From Cheilinus undulatus (taxonomy: Eukaryota; Chordata; Actinopteri; Labriformes; Labridae): a stretch of 64,000 nucleotides of DNA. This document shows, piece after piece, positions 1-13,530 of this stretch. Under the pieces are notes generated by a model that saw only the letters and a program-made list of their open reading frames with translations, made no database searches and was not told the origin of the DNA. Numbering within the stretch: the stretch's first letter is position 1; each line of letters opens with the position of its first letter. Made by a program: the position numbers and the translations under genes. Location of the stretch: NCBI RefSeq assembly GCF_018320785.1, contig NC_054882.1, positions 27,284,719 to 27,348,718 of the forward strand. The letters are read 5' to 3'.

Positions 1-174
1 ATTTGTTGAAATTGGCAGAAAATAATGAAAAAGGGTTAAAATTTGACAAAATTGATGCAATGTGGCAACAGTGTAATTTTAAAAATTTTCTTAGTTTTTT
101 AAGGCATCTGATGACCCCATCTTAGTGTCTCGCGACCCCCAATGGGGTCTTGACCCCAACGTTGAGAACCCCTG
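1..174. mobile_element. Terminal fragment of a hAT-type non-autonomous element
   Basis: The stretch ends in GTTGAGAACCCCTG, the reverse complement of a CAGGGGTTCTCAAC-type hAT terminus. The preceding text (an ACCCCATCTTAGTGTCT block and short 'gtggcaa' words) matches the right end of the fuller element at 21822-22756. The left end lies outside the window, so its target duplication cannot be tested. From 175 to 1238 I see no exon, only AT-rich DNA of the flvcr2 intron downstream of exon 2. Confidence 0.6.
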
Positions 175-1238
175 CTCTAGGTATTACACAGTTGTCTAAT
201 TGTTGATGAAATGACCTAATTTAATCTTAATACTGTATTTTTATCTTTTATGCACTTTAAAGCTCAGGATGATACTTGACTGTTTTCTATTTTATTCATA
301 ATTCCAATAAAGATTATGACTTTATATCTAGACTTAACACAATGATGTAATTTGTTATGTTTTATGTCTGTGAATTTGAAATACGTACAAGACACTTGTG
401 CTCAAATGAAAGGTTAAGTATTTAGAGAAGAGACCCTTAAACCCAACTACCCCAACTCTAACAAATCAACAAATGTGCAGCAAGAGCCGGGACATCACCA
501 TGTCTGTCTAATGGAAACCTCCCCTCACTGGTGTAACGTCCTATATTGATCCCATTACATCTCAGCTCCAGTGCCTCAGAGACAGTCCCACTCCATCCTA
601 GCTCTCACTGTCCAACATACCGACATGCAGCCATTCATTATCAGGGCATTTCAAGGCCAAACAGTACTTCCATCTTCAGCAGACCCAAGCTCTGTCCATG
701 CAAGCTCCAGTTAGTGACAACACTGAAACTAGCTACCAGACTATATGTCAGAAATCTACCTGTAAAGAAATCTCCTGCATTGATTCTTCTTGAGTTCTTT
801 TTCTGCAACTGTCAGTAAGTTTAAGTGAAAGGAGGATTTCACTGAGCTGAGGGGAAGTATGATTACATAAAACACTTCCATGACTTCCTGAATCCTTGCT
901 TGTATTTCACATTGTGTCAAAACACATCCCATCTAAAGGTGGACAATTACAGCAATTACTGCAGCTGCTCTTCTAGTGAGCTGCAGCGCTGAGGAGGAAG
1001 ATCCCAGGGGGACTCTGTGTCCTCTGAGTGCTGCATGTGAAGATCCACAACTAGAAAAGAAGCTCTGCAATTAAGCATGAATAAAGCCAGACGAGACTAA
1101 TACTGCAATAATCACACCAGAAAGTTATTTGGGATATTATAACAACAAAACAAGCAGACAACGTGACAGCAGGAGTGATATGGGCTCTCACTGCATGTGT
1201 AAACAAACGTGAACAGTCATCTTCGCTCGCAGACTTAC

Positions 1239-1380
1239 CGATGATGACGAGGACAAAGATGAGGGTGGCCACTCCAGCACTGATGTAGAACATAATTCTG
1301 ATGTGGTCCGCTAACTCATCCATATCGTCCACGTTAGGCACAAGAATGGGCGGGACCAGGAACCCGATGGCAATACCCAT
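1239..1380 (-). CDS. flvcr2: flvcr2 exon 2 (choline-type MFS transporter), partial gene
   Basis: This 142-nt minus-strand exon has a good acceptor (ttgcctgcag) and donor (GTAAGT). It encodes [19 protein letters not shown] followed by a membrane helix ([19 protein letters not shown]). It is recognisably FLVCR2 exon 2, covering the end of TM5, the loop with its conserved VPPxLVPN segment, and TM6. It enters in phase 0 and leaves in phase 1. FLVCR1 and FLVCR2 are twelve-helix major facilitator proteins; FLVCR2 moves choline, notably at brain endothelium. The remaining exons must lie left of position 1. Both upstream first exons (9230-9841 and 20365-20943) end in phase 0 with Gly-Asn-Gln and join to this exon without a frame change. 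Assignment to FLVCR2 rather than FLVCR1 rests on remembered similarity and on the neighbouring genes. Confidence 0.85.
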
Positions 1381-2167
1381 CTGCAGGCAAGGGTTTCAAG
1401 ATTTCAAAACAAGTAAACCCACAGAAACACATGCACATAGTTGATAGACATCATTACAGGGGGAATAAGTAGCATTACAGTTTTAGAAAAGGCTGAAATT
1501 TATGAAGAAACAGAAAAGAAGGTCAGCTTTCTTTGTCTTATCTGTGTTATCCCATTTCTGATTTGTTTCTAACCGATACCATCTGATTGATAATATTAAT
1601 AGTATTAACTTTCTAAATTTCAACATGTTTTGATTCTTGCTTTGATGCTTTTCAGTAATCAAGAATGTCTTCACTAGTTTTAGACTGGTAGACATTTGTG
1701 TGAGTGATGGTTACCCATGACTGAAAAACATCAGTATGGTATACTTTTAGATTTAGACGTCAAGGTTTCAAAGAAATAAGTTTATATTTTATGAAGAATG
1801 CTTACATGGGAGTCAGCAGCTCATTAGCACAGATGGCATAAACAAAGTTATACACTTCTGATTTTGTCAGTGCTAAATTGGCTAATCTGACACCATCCAG
1901 TCCTGCTAACTGCTGTTAGCATGTATATGTATCGTGTTTTCTCATTGTAATGTCTTCCTCAGCCATCACATCAATGTGATCACATATAACTGAGAATAGC
2001 TGAAGGAAAGGTAAAGCACCTGTTATTCAAATGCATTACTCGTGTATTCATGTATTTATGGGTGCATGCTGAGAAGATACATATTTTTTTGCAGTTTGAA
2101 TTGTCTCTTGCAATGTGTTCAGGTGCATGTTATCATGCTGCTGAGGATAAATGAGCAATTTGTTTAA

Positions 2168-2545
2168 AGCTTTTTGTAGCATGAAAAACTAAAGCTAGCA
2201 CATAAAGTAAGGACTTTTGTGTTAGGTGTATTATTTCTTCGTTGTAACAATGCTTCTTGGTAATAAATCTTACATCTGCTTATTTCCCTCTTAAATGCTT
2301 CTTCATTTGTAAGGAACATGCATTTGTGGGATGAGCAGCAGAGCTGAGTGTGTGGGTTTGCCAAATCATCATTCATCCCACAAATGCATGTTCCTCACAA
2401 ATGTGACACAGTTTGAAAGGAAAATAAACAGGCTTTCTATCGGTATAAGATTAACTGGCAAAAAGCATTGTTACAACAAAGAAATAATCTAGCAAACACA
2501 AATTTCTTTACTGTTTGTGCTAAGTTTATTTAAACCTAAACATCT
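2168..2545. repeat. Foldback (hairpin) MITE
   Basis: The left arm (about 2190-2340) and right arm (about 2370-2530) are imperfect reverse complements. The tightest part is GGAACATGCATTTGTGGGAT on the left against ATCCCACAAATGCATGTTCC on the right, with about 40 bases between. Further out, GTTGTAACAATGCTT pairs with AAGCATTGTTACAAC, and the AGCACA-AAGTAA ends also pair. There is no coding capacity. The same arm words recur at 14190-14860 around a Tc1-like transposase fragment, so this is probably an internally deleted relative. It lies in the flvcr2 intron. The rest of 1381-4700 holds nothing I recognise. Confidence 0.7.
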
Positions 2546-4703
2546 ATATGCAAAATCAGCATGATAAAAACTAACTTAAATGACAGAAACCATCATTAAG
2601 AAATTAATATGGGACGTATTTTTTTTTTTATTTTGTTTGACTCATGTCCCTTCTGTTAATGGAGGAGGCAGAGCTTATAACATGTAAATGAGATGATTCA
2701 TCACAAGGGGTTTCCCCCTGAAATAAATCTCAGTCAGCCAGTAGGGGTAGCGCCAAATGTTTTGGCTTCACTTTAGTGGAGCTGTCAGATCATCCATCTT
2801 TATGTACAGTCCATGATCCCGTTTGTACCTTCTATCTGTTTTAGGCACTTAGATACCAAGTAGTGACCCTCAGTGCAAGGTGTGGACATGTTTCAGTGGG
2901 TTCTAAAGACAGTTTGATATCTGATAGCTCAGACCGAATAAGGAAGAGGTCTTGATGTAGACACAATGCACTCTGGAACACAAAAAAAAATTGCGCCTTA
3001 AAATGGTGTGACATGAGATAGTCCAGCAGTAAATAAAAAGCATGGCATTATTGACATCCAGCCTTGCTTGAATTGATGGGAATTACGCGTCTTTTAGGGG
3101 ATCTGGACTTTTTGGCCTAGCTCAGTAAGAAGAGACGGTCTTTCAGCTCCAGAACCACTTTTCAAAGTATTTCAAACAACCATAGAAATGGAAAAAAGTA
3201 AAAAAGTTCTAAAACTGGAGCCTGCTTCCACTGCTCTTGTAAAAAACTCGGGTCTTAGAATCGACTCATTCTAAAACAGCACATCAGTTTGACAACTGTT
3301 GTCTTGAATTGAGTTGTCGTATCAGTTCAGGCAGCCCTACACATTGTTTATCTGCTGAATAGCAAAGCATGCTGCAGTTTCCTTTAAATGCATGTTTGTA
3401 ACAAATTGATGGTGAAAAACTGTTTAAAGAGGCACTTCACTGTAGTTTCACTTCACAAAGCATGCAGGGATAACTCGCTACCCGCAAGCCTGAGAGCTGA
3501 TATTTGCACAAGAGGCAGGTAAGTGAGTTCCTGTTGCATAAATACATGTTAATGCATATTGTGAGTACAAGTACAAATGTGGTCAACCTGGTATCTAAAT
3601 GTCCAAAATGGATCATCAATGCAAAATGTTAACTAGCTTAAAAACGGCATCCTTTCACTGTTTAGGTAGCTGTGTACTTGGGTACTAGGAAGTAGATTTC
3701 ATAACTGTTTCTCAGTGTTTCTGATCTCTCTGCTCATCTAAGCTAACAAGCTGCTGCTCGATGTATGAGAGAGTGGTAGTGACAATATTACCCAACTTTA
3801 AAATCTAAAAGTAATACAAGATGACAAATGAGGAGGGGGGACTGAACGTTCTAACTTTGAATACCACACGAGCAGTGCCAACTTCCTCAGCTTCCTACAG
3901 CCTCAAGAACATTCCAGAGGGGACACCAGCCACGGTCCCTCTGCTCTGGGGGAAAAGTGAGAGAAGGAAAAGGGCACAAGGTGACGAGAAGCGTTCCTTA
4001 AGGAGGAACAAACCTGTGAACAATGTCTGAGGTATGCAGGTACAGAAACACATCAGTCCTCTACAGTCCTCTGTGTATGTCACAGTCATCAGGATTTACT
4101 GATACAGCAGAACTTTGCAGTATTGATGTATGCAACATTAGCTGAATGAAAACCCATTGTGCTGTCATTTTACTAAAGAATCCTCTCTTAAATATATATA
4201 AAGTCATCTGTTTAATAACTGTGACATTTGCAAAGGAAAAAAGACACTATGCCCCTGTTTTGATAACTTGTCAAAAATGCAAAAGAAGCTTTTTCTGCCC
4301 TCTTTTATGAAAATCCTTCTGGCACCCAAGCCCTCATTCTGTTTGATCTTCAAAACATCACAGAAATCCTTCCTTCTTTCTGCTAGTTTGGACTTCTTAT
4401 AAACATCCAAGTGGATATGAAAAGAATAAAGTTGTGTTGAGCAAGTCAACATTATCAACAATGTCTATTTATCCTAACCAGCAGGGCGCAGGATTAAGGT
4501 GCAAAACAAGAACATTACTTGACAATGACCGGTGTGCAGTGTTTGGACTAAGGCAGGTGAAAGAGGACAAACTTCAAATAAGGGGGAAACAGTTTTCCAG
4601 GGTTGACAAACATCCGGGGGGGGTTATGATTATGGTACGATTACAGAACATAATTGTATAGCACTTCCAGTGTACGTTGACCGGATATGACCTTTCTGAA
4701 ATA

Positions 4704-5088
4704 CACAGTGCATTCAGACATTATTTAGAAATTCAGATTTTTTTTCTGCACTTCGCTCCATTCAGCTTTCCCTCAACCCTGACCAGTCTTCCAGTCACTG
4801 CTGCTTAAAAACACCCCCACAGCATGATGCTGCCACCACCATGCTTCACTGTTGGTACAGTATTTGGGAGGTGATGAGCGATGCCTGGTTTCCTCTTGAT
4901 GTAACATTTAGAATTCATCAGACCAGAGAACCTTGTTCCACACAGTCTGAGAGTCTTTCAGGTACTTTTTTGCAAACTCTGAGTGTATATTTATGAGAGG
5001 AAAATAAATCTAAATGATTGTCGCATCAGGCTGCAGCATAACAAACCTGAAGAAAGAAAGGGGGTCAGAATACTTTCTGAATGCACTG
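4704..5088. mobile_element. Internally deleted Tc1-like element
   Basis: The ends are inverted (CAGTGCATTCAGA on the left, TTCTGAATGCACTG on the right) and TA flanks both sides, as expected for Tc1/mariner insertions. The interior keeps a minus-strand piece of the transposase, including the antisense form of the GGGSIMLWG-type block (CCCCACAGCATGATGCTGCC). Most of the coding region is deleted. From 5089 to 7836 I see nothing but AT-rich intron sequence. Confidence 0.7.
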
Positions 5089-7836
5089 TATGTCACTCGT
5101 CTGCAAACTTTCTGCATCTCTCACTAAAGTGCAATGATCTTCAGAGTTAATGAAGACATGACACATGTGGAGGTTTTCTATTACCACATCCTTAATATGA
5201 CTAAGCAAGTCAATAAACTTTATGCATGAGAAAGCAAAGGATTAATGATCTCAAACAACTTTAACAGCTGCTCTGGCTAGCTCTGCCGGGCACAGCATTC
5301 TCACTGTAATACTGGAGTTTTTTAACCCTAAATATGATGAGAACATGGCTCATTTAGATGCAGTAGGTTCAGTCACCTGCCAAATGCCAAAATTCACTCC
5401 TGGCAAGGAGGGCTAAACCACATGTGCACAAAGATAATCAGATGAAGCATCTCCCTTTTTCTGCTGAGATACACCTGGTAATATTTACTTCTTTTGCTAC
5501 TGCATTGTGGCAGTTTGGGAAAGTCTTTACCGCACATTTGTTGCTTGTATTTTGGGAACATTTGACAGAGGATTTTATACACTTTTTATTCAGTATTGGC
5601 TTGATTTGGCTTATGCAGAAAAGCAGTGCAAAGCTCTCAAATATGGGGAATTAACCCTGATTTTTCTGCTCAAATTGGGCATTTACAGCAAGTAACCCAA
5701 AATCAGTGCCATAAAATTGAAATATTGAAGCAGAACTCAAGGTTTAAGTGTGGGTGAGCCCTGGAGGTAATGCAGGTGGGTCACAAGAGGTAATTTATAA
5801 GAAAATGTACCCCTAAATATAACTTTTAGAATTGGCATCACATTTCAAATCATGCAAAAATCCTTGATTTTTTTATGTTTGTTCTTTTAAAAAGTGCCAG
5901 CACTAACAAAAGACGGCCAGAATATTTTACTCACATGCCACCTCTCAATCATAAATTTCATCTGAAAGCGGTGTCTTGGTTTAACTGGCGCTGATTTAAC
6001 TGGTGACATTCTGTTAGACATTGCGCTACTCCACTAGTTTCCCTGTTATAAGAATTTATCAGTGCCTTTGGAGATTTTAACTGATGATTTGGTAATAATA
6101 TACCATTACCATGATACTGGACAAAGTGGACAATGTTGCAATTTGTAATTGCTTAAATGGTATCATGAGTTGAATTGCTTGGTTATCAAGGAAAACTCAG
6201 AGGATAATGATAGTTTTGAAGTGTTTCTCAACTCAAAATATACAAATATTAAAGTCCCTGTAAAGTGATTAAAAAAAATCTGTATTTTAGGTTTTCTGTA
6301 TGACAGATGGCTGTTGGTGGCCACCAAGGCAAATGTCAGACATGGAAACATCTCTATGTCTATAAAATCAGCTTTAAAATCATGAAAAATGAGGCAGAAA
6401 AATCTGCTCTAAGAGGGTGTGGATGTGTCAGTTGAATGAGCCAAAGCCACACCCACTCAGGAGAAATACGATCCTCTCAGATTTTAAAAATGCTACAACC
6501 TGAATAGAGGAACCATCTGTCTGCTATGCTTCTTTGTGACAACTCTCTTTTTTGAGCCACCAGAGCGACAATCACATTTATGTCATAACAGACAGTTTAG
6601 AGCGTTTAAAGTCTCAGTTGCGTTTTCTCATCCTGTATTTAACTCTTCAGGTATTCCTACTATCTCATTTTCTGAATTATCTGAAGTTAAGTCTCTCTCC
6701 TGTTTATGAGACATCTTCGTTTGTTAAGTTGCTGCTGAAAACGTTCCATTTCCGGATGTTTGAAGATAAAATCTTCAATGATGATTAGAATTAGAGGCTT
6801 TTATTGTGACTTGGCAGGAATTGTACCATCGGCAATTTTATTAAACTTCAGCATCGCAAGGCTAACAGACAGGAGGGATTGAAGTGTTGCTGCTTTGAGA
6901 GAGACAAAGCCACAGTTTGCTTCTTTTAATCATCCAGGACTAAAGACAAGTGAAATATGGATTAAAACACACTTTCAGGAGATAAGAGATTTATTCCTGC
7001 ATCTAGTTCAAGTGAAAAACAGACAAGCACTCCAGCAATTAGCCTGCCCCCAACCTTACAGTGAACTATGGCCAGAGAGCAGCTGCCTGGCTCTGTGCCA
7101 GAGCAGAGAGACAGAAATTGGGGATTGAGTTTACTGTTTTCTGGTACAAATCTCAATTTTATGATAATCTTAGCGATCCATAGGCCACTGTGGCAGATTG
7201 ATTTAAGAAATTGACCTCACACTGAACAACTTCTTCACACTGAACTAACACACTGTTAAGTTTCAATGAAGGCAGTGACATCAGCTCACAACAAACTGTA
7301 TCGAGATGAACTATTCTGGGATTTTATATCATTGTAGCGTTTGGGGGCTCTGAATCAAACATTTCATCACACATAGATCTTAGTTTTTCACATGTTTACA
7401 GCAACCATATTCCAACATATCTAGTGTGTTAAGACACAAATTTGGGATTCCACTTTGCAGGGACTTTAAGTAGCATGTACAAATTTAAAAAACTAAAGAT
7501 ATTACAGCACTGCTTTCAAAATAGCTTAATATTTCCCAAAAACTAAAAGTTTTTGCTTTTTTGAAAATATAGGTTCTTCTTCAAAGGGCAACACATAAAG
7601 GCGTTTATACGGGCATTTTGTAAACATTTCAAGTAGAGCTGAACAATTTGGGAAAATTATCTAATTGCATTTTTTCCAATATTGCAACTAAATATGTCAT
7701 TACTTTGGAAGTTCCAGTCATACATATTTTTTAACAAACACAAGCAATAAAAAATTCTATTCTATAACCAACACATTAGTTGATCAATTAATAGAGCTGA
7801 ACAATTTTGAAGAAAAAATCTTATTTTGATATGAGG

Positions 7837-8796
7837 TATGGCTATTAAATAATGAGAGTGTGCTTTTGAGGATAAAACCACATGGTTTACAGTATTAAAG
7901 GTTGAGTATTCATGCACAACTGCTGTAAGTTTCTAATACATGACATCTTTAATTCACTGCTAGCTATTGATTGAAGTGCAAATGTTTTTGCTAAGGTGTC
8001 GGAAAATGATTAGACAGTTCAGCAAATTTTGCATGAAAATTTGAATATGAATACACTATGATAAGTGTGTGCCAAAGTTGTCCCAAAACACTGACTCCTG
8101 ATCAAAAGGAAAAACTCAAGCAAATTTGTGAAGACATTTTGGAACAAACTGAAGGAAACCCACATTTTTTAGGAGTATTATATGTGATGAAACTTGGATC
8201 TTCCAATGTGATCCCAAGACAAAAAGGAAGTCAATGCATTTGAAAACAACACTGCAACCAAGGATGGAAAAAACACGACAAAGCAAGTCCAAATTCAAGG
8301 CCATGATGATTAAAGATTAAGGGTTTAATTTTGGAGGAGTGGGCTCCAGAAGGGTTAATGGTGAATCAACACCATTACTAGAAAAACTGTGAGAAAAAGT
8401 CTGAAGAAAGAGACAAGAACTGTGGAAAAATAGCTTCATTCTTCATCAAGACACACTAGCTCACACTCTGCTGCACTCTCAGTGAAACAGTTTCTGTCCC
8501 AAGAACAAATCACAGTGCTTAATCACCCTCCCTATTCACCTGATCTAGCACTGTGTGACTTTTTCTAAATCAGATCTGTGCTCAAAGGAACATGTTTGAT
8601 TCTGTGTTGGATGTTAAGAAAAGAATGGCAGAGGTTCTGAGACAACTGTCCGAAGAATATGGATCGATGGAAGACCTGATTGTAGCGGTGTGTTGATGCA
8701 GAAGAAGAGTATATAAGAGGAGAAAAACACTGATAAATGTTTAATTTCAATTAAATTGGATTACCGCATTGGTCTCATTTTTTAATAGCCATACTT
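7837..8796 (+). mobile_element. mariner element with a decayed transposase
   Basis: The left end (GAGGTATGGCTATTAAATAA) and right end (TTTTTTAATAGCCATAC) form a terminal inverted repeat pair about 960 bp apart. Between them, 8058-8243 encodes a piece like mariner transposase (LTPDQKEKLKQICEDILEQ, then VMKLGSSNVIPRQKGSQ where the family has a DETW-type motif). The reading frame is broken repeatedly, so the element cannot encode its own transposase. A solo end of the same family lies at 13418-13530. Confidence 0.75.
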
Positions 8797-9229
8797 TGTG
8801 AATCAAAGCCAAGTGTGAGCTCAGCTCATACCCTACCAGCAGCTTTGTTCATTTACTTCTTATAAACTACATGATTTTGAGTACAGAATAGTAATCTTGA
8901 GGTATTTGTTAGAAGAACCGAAACCAACATAAAGTGCTTATCTATGCAAGATGTCACGCCTTCTAAGAGAAGAAGACACTAGAATCTGGAGACTTTGAGC
9001 CTCAAACAGCTGACAGTGACTGTGATCAACCTGCTGACTCGGGAAGTAACTAGAAATACAGTCCAAAGGCACTCAAGACTCACATATTCAAGATTACAGA
9101 CCCTGACATGCTATAACATGCTTATTTAAAATGTGCATGCATCAAGTGTAAAGAGGGGTAAAGAACTCTCAGCACTCAAACACCAAACTATTGTAACGTT
9201 TTGAGCCTCACAGGCAAGCAGAGACACAC

Positions 9230-9841
9230 CTGGTTTCCCAGAACTCCAATGGAACAGGCGGTCGACACCTCGTGCTGCCCAAACCACAGGGACGCCAGCC
9301 TGGACGGGATTCCCAGGATATATACAGTCGCCACAGAGCACACAAACTGTCCAAAGAAGGTCATGGCAAACGTGCTTGGGTGGGCTGTGCCCGTCTTGAT
9401 CCAAGCCCCGATGCAGTTGAAGGCCGAGCCCACCACCACCACGTCTCTCATGCCCCGGTTGTCGAGCAGCCACATGACCGGGAGGATGAGGGGGATGTAG
9501 GTGAGGAAGTAGATCATGGAAAGCCAGTCGATGGCCAGGCTACTGATGTTGTAGAAGCGAATGAAGATGTTGCTGATGATGCTGTACTGCAGCCACATGA
9601 AGGCGTTGCTCATGGAGTAGGCGCTGAAGAGGAAAAGCATCACCCATCGTCGCTTGTACAGTTTGGTCTCCATGACAGGGAAGAGCTGTGCAGTGTCCGA
9701 GGCTGATGCCTCCATACTGTCTTGCAGAGGCAGTTGGTTGTACTCTCCCAAACTGGTTCTCTCTTTCCTTGTCGTCCAATCATCTCTGGGTTTGATGCAA
9801 CCATCCATCCACTCGTGAGACAAGTCATCCTGAGAGCTCAT
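9230..9841 (-). CDS. flvcr2: flvcr2 proximal alternative first coding exon (1a)
   Basis: The exon is 204 codons from ATG at 9841 to a GTGTGT donor, ending in phase 0. The hydrophilic N-terminus runs to about residue 60. TM1 follows (about 66-90, with Trp83 in the MWLQYS segment), then TM2 (about 101-126), TM3 (about 132-150), TM4 (about 157-187) and the start of TM5, ending ACSIGVLGNQ. Spliced to 1239-1380 it gives a continuous FLVCR. Compared with exon 1b it is only a little over half identical across the shared 149 residues. At residue 172, 89 residues after the TM1 tryptophan, it has Thr where exon 1b and human FLVCR2 have Gln. That Gln is reported to contact choline. The intron to exon 2 is about 7.8 kb. 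No frame damage is seen, so the exon looks functional. Confidence 0.85.
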
Positions 9842-12800
9842 GTTTACACGCGTCCCCTGTCCTCCAGTGGTGTTTTAGCTGCTGCAGAGAAGAGCAAACA
9901 TTTCTCCTCGTGTGTTTAAATCCTCATAATACGATGGCAGTATACCTGACAAACTCGTCCCACCCAGCAGGTATTTCCCTGCATGCTGACCAAAAATAAG
10001 AACTCCTGCTGTGCCTTAAGTGGAGATTAGTGCTAATTACTTCTTCTGATGTGGATCCGGGTTGCAGTTTCAAATATAATGAGTGGTGTTTGAAAGCCAA
10101 CAGCCACATACCTTATCACAACTGACAGCATTGACGGTTTCCTGTCTGCTCTGGTGTTTTGCACCTCTACAGTCATGTGATGGGTCTCTTTGTGTTAGTT
10201 TTACTCCTCCTTTCTGCACAAGTCACAGATTAAACTAGTGCTTGACAGCTGCTTGGGAATGTGAACCTTGTAGGTGTGGCTGTCATAGAAAGCAAATTGA
10301 TTTGCTGCTATAGCAAGCCACATGACACTAACATACACTCTTGTACAGAGGTGTAAAAAGGAGCTAAGGAAATAATACTTGATCAACCAGAGCTCAGACG
10401 TTTGCTTGACAAACTATGAAAAAGTAAAAATATGCATCTAAATCTGAAGTTAAATTCACTCATATCACACGATCTGATCAATCATTGAAAACAGAACTCT
10501 GAATCATGTTTTAGCACACTATAAAATAAATGAATAACCCTTGTACTCATGCATGGCTGTAGAGAGGAAGTACGCCTCTGTGCCCAAACCCAATATGACA
10601 ATATCCAACTGTTCAAAGGCCAGTTATTAAAGCAGAGTGTTTGTGGTTCATTAATTGGATTTAATAATGCCTGATCACTTCATAATCTGTTTCAGTTGAT
10701 AAAACACTGGCAGGGCTGAGGCTGACTGATTAGAAAACTTGGATTTTGACATCCCTGTTGTCAGAAAGTCTTGGCACATTTTTTTGCTTTAAAGAAATGT
10801 GCAGTGACAAAATAAACCAAGCATGATTTCAAACTAGTTTGTCAAGTTCTTTTGTGCACAAAACATACAAATACGTGGGCAATGTTTCTATATTAAAAGT
10901 TTTCAATATAAGATTGGGAGTTCTTTTATAAAAATTTATCTTGGGAGCATTGCTGCTCACTTTTCAGCACAGGATAAATGCCTCATAAAGATGTTATTAG
11001 CAGCTTGCAAAAAGCAATAACTAGAAGGTGGTCGCAGCCCATGCCTTCAACAGAGATTGACTGGATAGATTTTGTAATTAGTATTGAAAACATGGAGAAA
11101 CTGACTTTTTCATCTAATCAAAGGGGAGAAAAATCTTCACAATATTGGAAAAAAATTGACTGCTTTTGCAACTATGAATGGTGTTTGTGAACTATTATAT
11201 GAATTGGTATGTATTTTTATCACCATATTTGTTTTTCTTGCATTGGCCTTACCTGTTTATGAAAATGCAAAATGAAAATAAAGTATAAAAAAAAGAAAGT
11301 TCACAATATAGTTGATTGATTAAAGGTCAGCTCAGATGACATGATTTTTTTGGTCGTCTAGGATTATGTGACTAAAATCTTGCCCTGTCTTGGCTGACAG
11401 CCTGGCCACACTACAAGAGTGGTCCCGTTGCACATCATATGCTTGTGTCGCCACTATCTCTGCAACTAATTGAGTGTTCACAAGGTCTTTAGGGGTGTGC
11501 ATAGGGCTGCAGCACAGCAAAGAGACCAGTTAGTCCTCTAAGTGGAAATGACCCATTTTGTCACTTCCTGTTGGCAGTAGAGGGCGCTATGATGAGCTGT
11601 TTGTGATGTGGGCATGTTCAGTGTGATACTGTTGTGTTGCTATAAAAGTCTGAAGACCATAGAATGATCTCCCCCAAAGTAACATCAGTTTTTAGTGAAT
11701 AGTTTTCCAAAAAGAGGCATTATTTTGAAATGCTGGTGAAGCAGGTGGACTTCCTGTCGGGATTTTGGCATGGGTCGAAAAAGCTTTTTTGTAGGTGAGG
11801 TCATGATGCATGTCCTGATCAAAGATCATTTGCCTAAGTTCAATGGTGTTTGGGGGCTGAATTTTTAAAGTAAGAAAAGAGGAGAGTGACAAATTACATT
11901 TTGGTTTGTCAGAAGGGGGCACTGTTATGGATTTATCATGTTAGTGGTTGATTTGATAGAGGCTCCATGCGTGATCATCTGTGTGAAGTTTGGTGATAAT
12001 AGGTGTAAGCACTGAAAAGTTATAAGGAATGATTGTGATTTTTACACCATGTTTTAGGACACATTTTGTGAAAAAAAAAGTGGTTTTCCAAGTTATGGCT
12101 CCGCCCCCAGGCGAAAACTCCTGCATTTGATAAGCTGATATCTCCAACTTGTCTAGTTTGAGGAAAAACCAGTTTGGAGTAAAGCAGATAAGCCCCCTCA
12201 GACAAGTTCAATCAGATGCGAGGACTGGAAATTCATCGAAAATCGACAAAAAAAGGCCAAAATTTGACACTTTTTTTGGTTCTACAATATAGACTCACTC
12301 TCCTTTAGTTAGAACTTAAGTTTTGCATGTGATTACGCAAATGAAATAAAATAAAATGTACACATTAGTTCCCGGAGGGAGAAAAAGTAGGGAATCTTGT
12401 AAATGTTGATGCAAATATAAGGAGCAAATGCTCTCCTATTGGTAGGTGTCATGATTCATCTAGTTGACGTCAAGTCAGGTTGTCAAACTAGACGAGGATG
12501 CAAGAAAAAGTCTGTCATGCTAGTCTTGTTGAATTGTCGTCACAGGGCGTCTTGGACGCGTAGCTTATTATGTCATGCTGCAAGAGTGTTTGTTGCTCCT
12601 GATGTGCAAAATTGACCCGAGGTTTGACCATGAGCTGTGACGCTGCAGTCGAGCCAAAATCTGGCTGAATTTGTGTAGCCTAAGCCGGCCTTTAGGATGA
12701 CCACCTCCTGATGGGACAGCTGCCACGACCTATGTCGACCAGCAAACCAACAGGAATGCAGCAAGAAATGACATTACATTAAACATGACACTGGGGCCAA

Positions 12801-13417
12801 CAAACAAAAAAGTGTGCATTAGAATGGAGACAATGTCAAAAAGCAGGGACAAGGAGGAAAATCTCGATCTCAGATGGTTTTCTAACCATATGAATGCTAC
12901 GATTACAATGGCTTTGTTCTTGCTTTGCTTTATAATTTACCAAGGCACTGGCACACTGACGATGTTTATTTCTTGCATATCGGTGTATGTGGTAGTCTGT
13001 GATTCAGCAGCCTTTAGTGGGGGTTGTCATCGTTCAGTCTGCACACGTCAAACTTGATGTCGTATGAGACTCATGTCGCACAGTGTAGCATGCCAGAAAC
13101 TTACAAGATTGCTAAATTTGCCCAGTCTGTAGGCGGCTTAAGACAATGTTACGACAGGGGTTGCTTGCAATTTTTGGATCAGATGGTTAGAGCAGGACTT
13201 TATTTCATTTCAAATATGAGCAGAACCAAAGTTTTTTGTTCTAGATTGCGGTTAGAGTAACCCTAACCCCAAAGGCCATAATATGAAATGCAGAGAACAA
13301 ATTTTCTAAGACCTCTGCCTTTTACAAGCTAAAAAACAGCAGCAATAAAATGGAAAAAGAACGGCAAAACAAGAATCAAACGATGGTGGAATGAGCTATT
13401 GGAAAAAATGACATATA

Positions 13418-13530
13418 CGAGGTATGGCTATTAAAATGAGTCTGCTCTTACGAGGATAAAACCATTTGAATGTTATATAAAGGTTGGGTATTCACGCACA
13501 GCTGCTGTAAGTTGATCAGTGTATTCATTA
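13418..13530. mobile_element. Solo end of a mariner element
   Basis: ACGAGGTATGGCTATTAAAA and the following text (GAGGATAAAACCA, GGTTGGGTATTCACGCACA, GCTGCTGTAAGTT) match the left end of the mariner at 7837. No matching right end is found nearby, so this is a truncated copy. Otherwise 9842-14150 contains no exon I can support, only scattered repeat-like DNA. Confidence 0.6.

Noticed and set aside
9272-9706. Long plus-strand open frames opposite flvcr2 exon 1a
   Set aside because: They mirror the conserved coding sequence on the other strand and have low-complexity His/Asp/Glu translation. The FLVCR reading explains the conservation.
12460-12475. A TGACGTCA palindrome (CRE/AP-1-like) at 12.46 kb
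   Set aside because: An isolated eight-base match in repetitive-looking DNA far from any promoter; expected by chance at this scale.
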